From positions 1,253,326 through 1,317,325 of the forward strand of contig NZ_CP084098.1 in the NCBI RefSeq assembly GCF_036345015.1: 64,000 nt of DNA. The letters run 5' to 3'. The position numbers and the translations under genes were made by a program. Source of the stretch: Cyanobacterium sp. Dongsha4 (lineage in GTDB: Bacteria > Cyanobacteriota > Cyanobacteriia > Cyanobacteriales > Cyanobacteriaceae). Positions 47,942 through 56,307 of this stretch are shown in pieces. Numbering within the stretch: position 1 is the stretch's first letter; every line of letters starts with the position of its first letter. The notes under the pieces were generated by a model, which did not search any database, was not told the origin of the DNA, and was given only the letters and a program-made list of their open reading frames with translations.

Positions 47942-50900
47942 ATGAAAATTGTTCACGGTACATGGATTCCCTCCTCAGAAGATAATTTTATTCAGAATGG
48001 TACGTTTTATTTATGGGTAGAAATTGCCAAAAATAATCGCAGAATTACCAAAATTAATAATCTTTATCCCCGTCAACTAACCTCAGAAGATTTAGCTAAT
48101 TTTTTAGTCAAAGATTTAGGAGTTTCATCTAATAATTATCAAGATCCTGTTAAACTAATAAGCAGTAAATATTTTCTTCTTCCTAGTAGTGATAATCAAC
48201 CTCTCCCCTCTTTAACATTAAGTCGTTATTTAGAAACAGAATATCCTGAAAATACTGAATTACAGTACTGGGCGATCGAATCTTTTCCTTTAAATGAAAT
48301 AATTAAAACTCTCAATGATTTGCATTTTTTATCACTTTATCAAACTCAAGAATGGGTATTAGGAATTGATTTACTTTTTTGGTATTATTATACCCAAAAC
48401 TTTAGACAAATTATTCTCAAAGATCAATATATTCCTGCCTTAAAATATCGAGAAATTAATACAAAGAAAAAAACATCTAAATCTAAATCCTTATCTGGGG
48501 AAATTTATCCGAGTTGGGCGATTGTTTCCCATAATTATGAACAATTAATTAAGCAATGTGTTGAGATGATGCCCCTTGCTTGTGTGGCAGGTTTTGATGA
48601 ATTGTCTGAGTCAATTAATTTTTATGACAAAGAAACTTTATTACATCATTTTTCCGAATATTTACTGCAACAAATAATAAAAAACACCTCTTTACCCCAA
48701 GTTTTTACTAAAAAAATTAACAATTCTTCTTTACTTCATAACTGTCTTTTTTCGCTGGAAAAACCTTTAACCGATAAAGCTAGTTTAGAAACTTATCAAC
48801 AATGGCAAACATGGTATCAAAAAATAATTGCCGGTAGTAATAATAGCGATTTTAATCTATGTTTTCGACTGAAAGAAGCATCGGAAGAAAATCCCGATAA
48901 ATGGTATTTAGAATTTTTGGTGGCATCAAAAAAAGATCCTTCTTTAAAATTAAATTTGGAAGATTATTGGCATTTTGACAAAAAAACAAAACAATTAGTT
49001 ACAGAACAATTTGGCAAGGAATTTGAAAAAAACTTACTTTTAAACTTAGGTTATGGAGCGAGAATTTATCCTAAATTATGGGCTGGATTAGAAACAGATA
49101 AACCAGTAGGATTGTCTTTAACTTTAACAGAAGCATTTGATTTTCTCAAAGAGGTGGCATGGATTTTACAAGATGCAGGTTATACTGTGATTGTACCAGC
49201 ATGGTGGACTCCGAGCGGTCGTCAAAAAGCTAAAATTCGCTTACAAGCATCCACAAAAAAATCATCTTCTTCTAGTAGTAAAAATGAGAAAGGTTACTTT
49301 AGTTTAGACACGATTATTCAATATCAATATCAGTTAGCCATTGGCAATGAAGTTGTTACACCTCAAGAATGGCGACAATTATTAGAGGCAAAAATACCTC
49401 TAGTTAAATTTAGGGGAGAATGGGTAGAATTAGACCAAAATCAGATGCAAAAAATGCTAGAATTTTGGCAAAATAGTCAGGAAGAAAATAACGAAAAGAG
49501 TTTACTAGAATTGATGAAAATTGCCACAGAAGAAGTGGATATGTTTGAGGTTTCTCATGATGAGAGTTTAGCCCAAATGATGGCAAAATTAACAGATTAT
49601 ACTCAACTAGAATTAACTAATAATCCTGATAATTTTCAAGGGGATTTAAGGGAATATCAAAAGAGAGGTGTTTCTTGGTTAAAATTTTTAGAGCTATTAG
49701 GTTTAAATGGTTGTTTAGCAGATGATATGGGGTTAGGAAAAACGGTACAAGTTATCGCCCATTTAGTTCAGGAAAAAAATGAAAATAAACAGTTATTACC
49801 TACTTTATTAATTGCCCCTACTTCGGTGGTAGGAAATTGGTATAAGGAAGTGGAAAAATTTGCTCCTCATCTTCAGGTAATGATTCATCATGGGGGCGAT
49901 CGCATCTCTGAGGAAAAAACCTTTACAACTGAGGCAAAAAATTATGATTTAATTATTACTTCTTTTACTTTAGCTCGGAAAGATTTAAAATTATTAAATC
50001 AGGTAAAATGGCAAAGAATTGTCTTAGATGAAGCTCAAAATATTAAGAATCCTAGCACTGCTCAAACTAAAGCTATTTTAAAATTAAATGCTAATTATCG
50101 TTTAGCTTTAACCGGTACTCCTGTAGAAAATCGTCTCTTGGATTTATGGTCAATTTTTAACTTTCTTAATCCGGGTTATTTGGGTAAAAAAACTCAGTTT
50201 CGTAAATCTTTTGAGATACCAATTCAGAAGAATAATGATAAAAAACAGTCTATTGTATTGAAAAAATTAGTTGAACCGTTTATTTTAAGAAGATTAAAAA
50301 CTGATAAAAATATTATTAAAGATTTGCCCGATAAAGTAGAGCATAAACAATATTGTAATTTAACCAAAGAACAGGCTTCTTTATATGAATTAGTGGTGAA
50401 AGAAGTATCGGGAGAATTAGAAGAAGCGGAAGGAATGCAAAGGAAGGGTTTAATACTTTCTACTCTGATGCGTCTTAAACAAATTTGCAATCATCCTCGT
50501 CAATTTTTGCAGGATAATAGTGATTTTAATGCCCAACGTTCACATAAATTAGAAAGGTTAGGAGAGATGGTTGAGGAGGTAATTGCGGAAGGTGAAAGTC
50601 TTTTAATTTTTACTCAATTTACGGAAATTGGTGAGGCTTTACAGCATTATTTTAAACAAAAATTTTACTATAATACTTACTATTTGTATGGGGGTACTTC
50701 TCGCAAAAAAAGGGAGCAAATGATTGAGGAATTTCAAGCCGAAAATACTGAACCTTCTTTATTTATTTTGTCGTTAAAAGCAGGGGGTGTGGGGATAACT
50801 TTAACTAAGGCAAATCATGTGTTTCATTTTGATCGCTGGTGGAATCCTGCGGTGGAAAATCAAGCCACTGATAGGGCTTTTAGAATAGGACAAAAAAAGA

Positions 50901-51079
50901 ATGTATTTGTTCATAAATTCGTCACTTTAGGTACACTAGAGGAGAAAATTGATTTGATGATTGAGGATAAGAAAAAAATAGCAGATGCGATCGTTACCTC
51001 AGATGAATCGTGGTTAACGGAATTAGATAATGATAGTTTTAAACAGTTAATTGCTCTAAATCGTCAGACTATTATTTAG
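47942..51079 (+). CDS. SNF2-family DEAD/DEAH helicase
   Basis: A 1045-residue protein. An about 550-residue N-terminal region (starting VHGTWIPSSEDNF) includes the bacterial SNF2-associated domain. The ATPase core has motif I DDMGLGKTVQVI, motif II LDEAQNIKNPSTA, motif III LTGTPVENRL, and C-lobe motifs V-VI LSLKAGGVGITLTKANHVF and QATDRAFRIGQ. It is a double-stranded DNA translocase, probably remodelling protein-DNA complexes or acting with RNA polymerase. In many genomes such helicases sit beside a SWIM zinc-finger protein. Here that partner is 1.9 kb downstream, past two other genes on the same strand. Confidence 0.92.
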   Translation: MKIVHGTWIPSSEDNFIQNGTFYLWVEIAKNNRRITKINNLYPRQLTSEDLANFLVKDLGVSSNNYQDPVKLISSKYFLLPSSDNQPLPSLTLSRYLETEYPENTELQYWAIESFPLNEIIKTLNDLHFLSLYQTQEWVLGIDLLFWYYYTQNFRQIILKDQYIPALKYREINTKKKTSKSKSLSGEIYPSWAIVSHNYEQLIKQCVEMMPLACVAGFDELSESINFYDKETLLHHFSEYLLQQIIKNTSLPQVFTKKINNSSLLHNCLFSLEKPLTDKASLETYQQWQTWYQKIIAGSNNSDFNLCFRLKEASEENPDKWYLEFLVASKKDPSLKLNLEDYWHFDKKTKQLVTEQFGKEFEKNLLLNLGYGARIYPKLWAGLETDKPVGLSLTLTEAFDFLKEVAWILQDAGYTVIVPAWWTPSGRQKAKIRLQASTKKSSSSSSKNEKGYFSLDTIIQYQYQLAIGNEVVTPQEWRQLLEAKIPLVKFRGEWVELDQNQMQKMLEFWQNSQEENNEKSLLELMKIATEEVDMFEVSHDESLAQMMAKLTDYTQLELTNNPDNFQGDLREYQKRGVSWLKFLELLGLNGCLADDMGLGKTVQVIAHLVQEKNENKQLLPTLLIAPTSVVGNWYKEVEKFAPHLQVMIHHGGDRISEEKTFTTEAKNYDLIITSFTLARKDLKLLNQVKWQRIVLDEAQNIKNPSTAQTKAILKLNANYRLALTGTPVENRLLDLWSIFNFLNPGYLGKKTQFRKSFEIPIQKNNDKKQSIVLKKLVEPFILRRLKTDKNIIKDLPDKVEHKQYCNLTKEQASLYELVVKEVSGELEEAEGMQRKGLILSTLMRLKQICNHPRQFLQDNSDFNAQRSHKLERLGEMVEEVIAEGESLLIFTQFTEIGEALQHYFKQKFYYNTYYLYGGTSRKKREQMIEEFQAENTEPSLFILSLKAGGVGITLTKANHVFHFDRWWNPAVENQATDRAFRIGQKKNVFVHKFVTLGTLEEKIDLMIEDKKKIADAIVTSDESWLTELDNDSFKQLIALNRQTII

Positions 51080-51135
51080 ATTATTTTTGTATTATTTTTT
51101 GTATTTTTTATATTTTTTATTTAATAGAGTATTGT

Positions 51136-52665
51136 ATGAATATTTCATCTCTTTCTGATTTAGAAAAATTAGAGTCTAAGATCAAGGGGAATTTAAAAAA
51201 ACATAAATTAGGCGATACTCTAAATTCTCTTTATGTAAAACAAAAATCACAAAATCTTCAACCATTTATGGTAGCAGGATTTGCTTTATTTGCTATTAGG
51301 TTTTGTCCTCCTAGCAAATCATCCGAGTTGATAAGAAGATATGATATTACATCTTTGATTGATTTATCTAATGATTACTATCTAGCTGATCCAATAACTT
51401 TTGATACAGATTTATCTGATGAATTTAAAGATTCAAATCCAGTCTTCATGATACTACGACTTGTTAGTAGTCAATTTCCTTTTAATCAGGGTCTTTTTAG
51501 CGAGTTTGCACGTCCAGCTTTACTATTTGACGAAATTCCAAAAAAGCTAAAAGGTTTATCCCATATTCCAGAATTTGATTTTGAAAATAAGTTTCAAGCA
51601 ATAACAGGTGTTTCTGTCCTTGATTTTATAACTACAGGTTTTGTAATTTATGTTGTATCGAAACATAACTTTACATTCAGTTCTAATTATTTGAAGAAAT
51701 TTCGTGAAAAAGGTATAAGCATACCAGATGATTGTACACTCCAAAATATTATCAATCAACTTTCTGCTGATAAATCTCAGTTAATTAAATTATATGAACA
51801 AAGAAAAAATCAAGATCATCGTTTTAGAATGCATGATTTTAATCCGATTATACAGTATCCATTAATAAAGCCTTGTCAAAATAAAGGATTCTCTAACTCA
51901 TATAAAGATTTTTTTCATGCACCAGTACCTGATTTAGTTGCTTCAAGAATTTCTACGGGAATTTACTATCAAATGTTTAATGAATATAAAACCCAATTTT
52001 CTGAATATTTTGGTCATGTATTTGAATACTATGTTGGAAAGGTACTAGGTAATAGTATTACGTCAGAAAAATTATTTTCAGAATCGGAAATTCGTAACTC
52101 TTATCCAAAGGAGAGAGGAAAAGTTCCTGACTGGATTTTGATTGATGGAACAACACTAATTGTCTTTGAATGTAAAGCTACTCGTTTTTCGAGAGCAGCA
52201 CAAGTAATTGCTAGTGAAAAGGCTGTAAATGATAGTTTAAAACAAGTTGAAAAAGGTTTGAAACAACTCGGTTGTTTTATTAAGGCTTGTCAAAATAAAG
52301 TTTTAGGGTTAGAACAATTTTATAATTGCACTACTTTTCTCGCAATTCTCGTATCCTTAGAGCCTTTGTATTTAGTTAATAGTATTTGTTTTCGAGAACA
52401 TATAAATGCCATATTAGGAAATGAACATATTACTAATTTTCATTGGCAAATACTATCAATTGATCAATTAGAAAAATTACAGCCACATCTTGATAGTAAA
52501 ATTAAACTATCTCAAGTCCTAGATGATTTACAGAAAAATAAATTTAATGATGTTTTGGAAAATTTAAGTTCTGAGACGAATAAAACTTTTAAGGATTCTT
52601 TTTTATATTCAAAACAAGAAGAATTGTACAGACGTCTTGGAGAAGTCGTTTTAGGTATCGATTGA
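51136..52665 (+). CDS. Uncharacterised protein with a PD-(D/E)xK-nuclease-like domain
   Basis: A 509-residue protein I do not recognise. Residues 1-285 are alpha-helical with no named domain. Residues 290-420 look like a PD-(D/E)xK nuclease: helix E297 in HVFEYYVGK, then PD at 331-332, then E345-C-K347 (VFECKAT) and a following Gln in the next helix (SLKQVEKGL). The spacing fits an active nuclease. It begins 56 bp after the SNF2 helicase, with an AT-rich gap, on the same strand and likely in the same transcript. No HIP1 octamer occurs in it. A defence or DNA-repair role is plausible but unproven. Confidence 0.6.
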   Translation: MNISSLSDLEKLESKIKGNLKKHKLGDTLNSLYVKQKSQNLQPFMVAGFALFAIRFCPPSKSSELIRRYDITSLIDLSNDYYLADPITFDTDLSDEFKDSNPVFMILRLVSSQFPFNQGLFSEFARPALLFDEIPKKLKGLSHIPEFDFENKFQAITGVSVLDFITTGFVIYVVSKHNFTFSSNYLKKFREKGISIPDDCTLQNIINQLSADKSQLIKLYEQRKNQDHRFRMHDFNPIIQYPLIKPCQNKGFSNSYKDFFHAPVPDLVASRISTGIYYQMFNEYKTQFSEYFGHVFEYYVGKVLGNSITSEKLFSESEIRNSYPKERGKVPDWILIDGTTLIVFECKATRFSRAAQVIASEKAVNDSLKQVEKGLKQLGCFIKACQNKVLGLEQFYNCTTFLAILVSLEPLYLVNSICFREHINAILGNEHITNFHWQILSIDQLEKLQPHLDSKIKLSQVLDDLQKNKFNDVLENLSSETNKTFKDSFLYSKQEELYRRLGEVVLGID

Positions 52666-52727
52666 CAGGGCGTTATGATCCTTTTTAACTAGATAGAATA
52701 TATTTGGTAGTTTCTTGGTTAAAAAAT

Positions 52728-52955
52728 ATGACATCAAAACCATTGCAAATTGAAGGTACTTGGGAAGAAATACTCTTACAAGGAGAGAAATTAGCAGGAC
52801 ATAGAGTGAGAGTAACAATTATTAATGATCATGAAATTAACTCCTCTCCAGAAGATACTTTTCGTAACTCATGGAAAGAAATAAAAGAAGGTAAAATTAG
52901 ACCAATTTCTGAATTATGGAAAGGAATTGATACAGTTGGATTTAATTTTAACTAA
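52728..52955 (+). CDS. Small antitoxin-like protein, 75 residues
   Basis: The frame starts MTSKPLQIEGTWEEI and continues LAGHRVRVTII. The pattern IEGTWEEIxxxxxxLAGHRVRVT is common in short cyanobacterial proteins that often stand next to toxin genes; I recall the type but not a name. The second half (WKEIKEGKIRPISELWKGID) is helical. No toxin gene is next to it: upstream is the PD-(D/E)xK-like protein and downstream the SWIM protein. The ATG at 52728 is preferred to a TTG 24 bp earlier. Function unknown. Confidence 0.5.
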   Translation: MTSKPLQIEGTWEEILLQGEKLAGHRVRVTIINDHEINSSPEDTFRNSWKEIKEGKIRPISELWKGIDTVGFNFN

Positions 52956-53001
52956 AACAATAATCACATAAATTAATTTCTATTTATTAATAGCAATAAA
53001 A

Positions 53002-53832
53002 ATGAGTAAATTTAGTAAAACATGGTGGGGAAAACGTTTTATCGAAGCCTTAGAATCTTTCACGGACTCAGGAAGATTAAGTCGGGGGCGTAGTTATGCC
53101 AATAACGGAAAAGCCAAAGAGTACAAAATTACTAAAGGAAAAATCACTGCTAAAGTTAGAGGTTCAGTTAATCCTTACTTTGGCGTTTATAAAGAACCTT
53201 TATACAAAACTGAAATCTCTTTAACTCCCATTTCTCAAGAAGATTGGGAAAAAGCGATCGCACTTCTTTCCTCTCAAGCCAGTTTTGTCAGTAAACTATT
53301 GATGAATGAAATGCCAGACAATATAGAGGAAGTATTTTATAAAAAATTAAAACTGCATTTACTTCCCTATAATAGTAAGGATTTTGAAACAGATTGTTCC
53401 TGCCCCGATTGGTCTAATCCATGTAAACATATAGCAGGAGTTTATTATCTTATCGCTTCAGAGATCGATCGAGATCCCTTTTTATTGTTTGAATTGCGTG
53501 GGCTTAAAAAGGAAAAACTACATCAGGAATTGATGCGATCGCCCCTCGGTCAAATTTTATCCCAAGGATTAACCACAGAGAATTTAGCACCAGAACCAGC
53601 AGAATCCTATTATACTAAACCAGTGTTAGTAACAGCTAATAGCAACATAAATCAAAAAGAATTCTGGCAAGGAGAAAAAAGAATACCAGAGCATTTACCA
53701 GATAATTCTTCTAATACCATTCTCGCTATAGTAGTCAAAAAAGCAGGAGATTATCCACCATTTTGGCATCAAGATAGTTCCTTTATCGAAGTAATGAGCG
53801 ATTTTTACACCAGAATTCGGAAGACATTTTGA
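53002..53832 (+). CDS. SWIM zinc-finger protein
   Basis: A 276-residue protein beginning MSKFSKTWWGKRFIEALESF with a basic RLSRGRSYANNGK segment. A SWIM zinc finger, CSCPDWSNPCKHIAGVYYLI (CxCx(n)CxH), spans about residues 131-150, followed by a helical tail. SWIM fingers bind DNA or proteins. This arrangement is the one repeatedly found next to bacterial SNF2 helicases, as with the helicase at 47942, and the two products probably act together. The two genes between them are on the same strand. Confidence 0.85.
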   Translation: MSKFSKTWWGKRFIEALESFTDSGRLSRGRSYANNGKAKEYKITKGKITAKVRGSVNPYFGVYKEPLYKTEISLTPISQEDWEKAIALLSSQASFVSKLLMNEMPDNIEEVFYKKLKLHLLPYNSKDFETDCSCPDWSNPCKHIAGVYYLIASEIDRDPFLLFELRGLKKEKLHQELMRSPLGQILSQGLTTENLAPEPAESYYTKPVLVTANSNINQKEFWQGEKRIPEHLPDNSSNTILAIVVKKAGDYPPFWHQDSSFIEVMSDFYTRIRKTF

Positions 53833-54009
53833 CCTCTACCGATGGAGACAGCAACGGGGACTCAAAAAAAGGAAAATCTAATCGGGTTAAAACATTGATC
53901 TTTTAAAAATATCGTAAGTCTCAAAAGGTTTCGATACAATAAGAGAAAATTTATCCATCATTACTCATTAACTAATTTTCATTTCTCCCATACCTATAAG
54001 GAATATTCT

Positions 54010-55647
54010 ATGACTACCATTAAAAATTTAGAAAAACCAACCATTGCTTTTAATCAAATTATCAGGGAAATTAACTGGGCGTTATTAGCTTCAATTACAG
54101 CTCATGGTCTTTTTTTCACCCTCATCTTTCCCAGATGGTATGCTCAAGGTAATTCTAATAATTCTAATGGTTTGACCAACACCCCAATTATAGAATTAAA
54201 TTCCTTAGAACAAACTCGTCTGCCCAATTTAAACCCCTCAAACTCATTAGATTGGAATAGTCTTAACCCTTTACCAGAAATAGATAATTTCAACGGTTTA
54301 ACAATTCCCATACCTCCTTTAGAAAGTTTGGAGAATAGTGGTTTTGATTTACCGCCACTAGATGGAGGAATGATGTATCAGGATTTTTCTGCCTTACCCC
54401 CTCCTCCTCCTGCTTCAATTAGCAACTTTTCCACCGCCCCTATCCCTCAAACATCTTTACAGTTTGAAACTAATCCCACTGCTCCCTTAGATTTGCCACC
54501 ACCACCACCCATTAATCAAAATTCCCTTGCTAATTTACCGCCGATTCCTCAAGATAAAATTGATCAAATAACTCAGAAAAATAACTCCGGCACATCCACA
54601 TCTTCTCCTTTTAACCAAACAGATGTTCCAATTAATCAAATTCTTGATGCGGAAAGACAAGCAGAAATCAGAAGACAATTATTTGCTAATTCTCCCATTG
54701 AGGTTACGGTTAACCCTAGAGATGTAATAAATAATCGAGATAATAAAACTGACGTTAAAGATTCTTCCTCTCAAACATCAAATCCTGACAATAACTTACC
54801 CGTTAAGTTGGAAAATCAATTTAATAATCTAACGGATAAATTAGCCCCAAATCCAGAAAATACAAGCGATGAGGAAGCTAGAAAAAATTATGTTGCATGG
54901 GCTAAAAATGTGCAGAACGTTAATCCGAAAGAAATTACTATTGTTGGTGTATATCCTAAAGATGCTTGTGTTAAGAAACTAGAAGGCACTACTACTTATG
55001 GTGTTGTTGTTAACTCTATGGGGAATGTGGTTGACACTCAACTGATTAAAAGTGCTGGATATAACTTATTTAATGAACAAGCATTAAAACAAATTAATGC
55101 CCGACAATTTGAAAATACTGGCGATGGTAATATTCCCTACCATGTTTATGTTAATTTTCAATACGATACAAAAGTATGTCCTTCTGTTTCATTGTCTAAT
55201 TTGGGTAATGTTCCCCAATCTAGCCCCCAACCTTCTTCCAATCCCAATCCAGTAAAGCCCAGTAGTGTTAAACCTGCTACCCCCAACAATGTCAAAGATA
55301 GCCCTAGTCATTCTCAACCCTCGTCGGTGGCAACACCCGTAAAAAAAGAGAATTCCAATAATTCCCAAATAAAACAACCTACTACAGTCAATAAATTAAG
55401 TACACCAACTAATAGTGCAGAAGTTTTGCTGAAACCTAATCCTGAGACGAAAAAAACGACTACTCCTCCAAAATTACCTCCAATTATTGAGAATTCAACG
55501 AAAAAAGACAGTCAAGCACCATCTCCTTCTGCAAGAGAAATAATTAATCCTTCTACTAACTCTTCTGGAGAAAAAGAGCAAGAGAAGAAAAGCCCTGAAA
55601 ATGAAGTTATAATCAAAGAAAAAGATCCTATGTCTTCTCCTGAATAA
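54010..55647 (+). CDS. TonB-like energy transducer with long C-terminal tail
   Basis: A 545-residue protein. A short cytoplasmic N-terminus is followed by a single membrane helix (INWALLASITAHGLFFTLIF, 21-40). A long Pro/Asn-rich periplasmic spacer with PPPPP runs comes next. A TonB C-terminal domain lies at about 305-390 (ITIVGVYPKDACVKKLEG, GVVVNSMGNVVDTQLIKSAG, QALKQINARQFENTG). The remaining 155 residues are a Ser/Pro/Lys-rich, low-complexity tail, unusual because the TonB domain normally ends the protein. It should couple ExbBD energy to outer-membrane receptors; exbB and exbD are not adjacent. Confidence 0.8.
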   Translation: MTTIKNLEKPTIAFNQIIREINWALLASITAHGLFFTLIFPRWYAQGNSNNSNGLTNTPIIELNSLEQTRLPNLNPSNSLDWNSLNPLPEIDNFNGLTIPIPPLESLENSGFDLPPLDGGMMYQDFSALPPPPPASISNFSTAPIPQTSLQFETNPTAPLDLPPPPPINQNSLANLPPIPQDKIDQITQKNNSGTSTSSPFNQTDVPINQILDAERQAEIRRQLFANSPIEVTVNPRDVINNRDNKTDVKDSSSQTSNPDNNLPVKLENQFNNLTDKLAPNPENTSDEEARKNYVAWAKNVQNVNPKEITIVGVYPKDACVKKLEGTTTYGVVVNSMGNVVDTQLIKSAGYNLFNEQALKQINARQFENTGDGNIPYHVYVNFQYDTKVCPSVSLSNLGNVPQSSPQPSSNPNPVKPSSVKPATPNNVKDSPSHSQPSSVATPVKKENSNNSQIKQPTTVNKLSTPTNSAEVLLKPNPETKKTTTPPKLPPIIENSTKKDSQAPSPSAREIINPSTNSSGEKEQEKKSPENEVIIKEKDPMSSPE

Positions 55648-55777
55648 AAAGCTCACGAATAGGTGAGAGAAAATTATGAATTAAAATTAATGGAATAATC
55701 CCCCTATCGGGCATTACAATGAAAGTATAAAAAATAAGATTCAATATAAGTTTTTCACTCTTTTACTATTATTAATT

Positions 55778-56161
55778 ATGAATAATAATGTTGATATTAA
55801 TTCGATAAATGAACAGAGACAATTCAGACGTATTCTTGCTGTTTGTAGGGTTTTGGACTTGGATCATAAATTTTTGGGATTCACTCTCGACTTAAACCGT
55901 TCTGGTATTAAAATTATTGTTGATAAAAATTTTCAGTCTGGGGATGAGTTTGAAATTATCTTAAGTCCTGTTAAAGAAGATGAGGAAATAAGCCCTGATA
56001 TTGTGGTTAAGGTAGAACAAAAATGGAGATCTTCTACCAATGAGGAGTTTGATCAAATCGGTGGGGTAATTATAGAAGTTGATTCCCCTGAATATATAGA
56101 GGAGTTAATTGATTACTGCGATCGCCGTGCTAAGGAAAGATACCAATTAGATTGGCAATAA
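55778..56161 (+). CDS. PilZ-domain protein
   Basis: A 127-residue single-domain protein. It has the basic RQFRRI near residue 12-17 and, about 25 residues later, DLNRSGIKI, which together match the c-di-GMP-binding RxxxR and (D/N)xSxxG motifs of PilZ. Beta strands follow (FEIILSPVKED, VVKVEQKWRS). Such small proteins transmit the c-di-GMP state to motility or secretion machinery. Monocistronic; the upstream tonB-like gene ends 130 bp earlier. The D/NxSxxG is intact, so ligand binding is likely. Confidence 0.75.
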   Translation: MNNNVDINSINEQRQFRRILAVCRVLDLDHKFLGFTLDLNRSGIKIIVDKNFQSGDEFEIILSPVKEDEEISPDIVVKVEQKWRSSTNEEFDQIGGVIIEVDSPEYIEELIDYCDRRAKERYQLDWQ

Positions 56162-56173
56162 AAGAATAGGATA

Positions 56174-56202
56174 TTGACTTGTAAAAAAAAATTCGTTAGA
56201 AT
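56174..56202 (+). promoter_or_regulatory. Promoter of tRNA-Leu
   Basis: -35 TTGACT (56174-56179), a 17-bp spacer, then -10 TAGAAT (56197-56202). This is a near-consensus housekeeping promoter, with the tRNA beginning 17 bp after the -10. Confidence 0.75.
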
Positions 56203-56218
56203 GTTGAAATGTGACCTA

Positions 56219-56299
56219 GCGGATGTGGCGGAATTGGTATACGCGCACGTTTGAGGGGCGTGTGGCTTTGCCTTGCGAGTTCGAGTCTCGCCATCCGCA
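56219..56299 (+). tRNA. tRNA-Leu (anticodon GAG)
   Basis: An 81-nt class II tRNA. The acceptor stem GCGGATG/CATCCGC is perfect with discriminator A. The anticodon stem CACGT/GCGTG surrounds the loop TTGAGGG, placing GAG at 56253-56255. A long variable arm (about TGGCTTTGCCTTGC) and the T arm GCGAGTTCGAGTCTCGC follow. CCA is not encoded. It reads CUC and CUU leucine codons. Confidence 0.95.
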
Positions 56300-56307
56300 T
56301 TTTTTAG

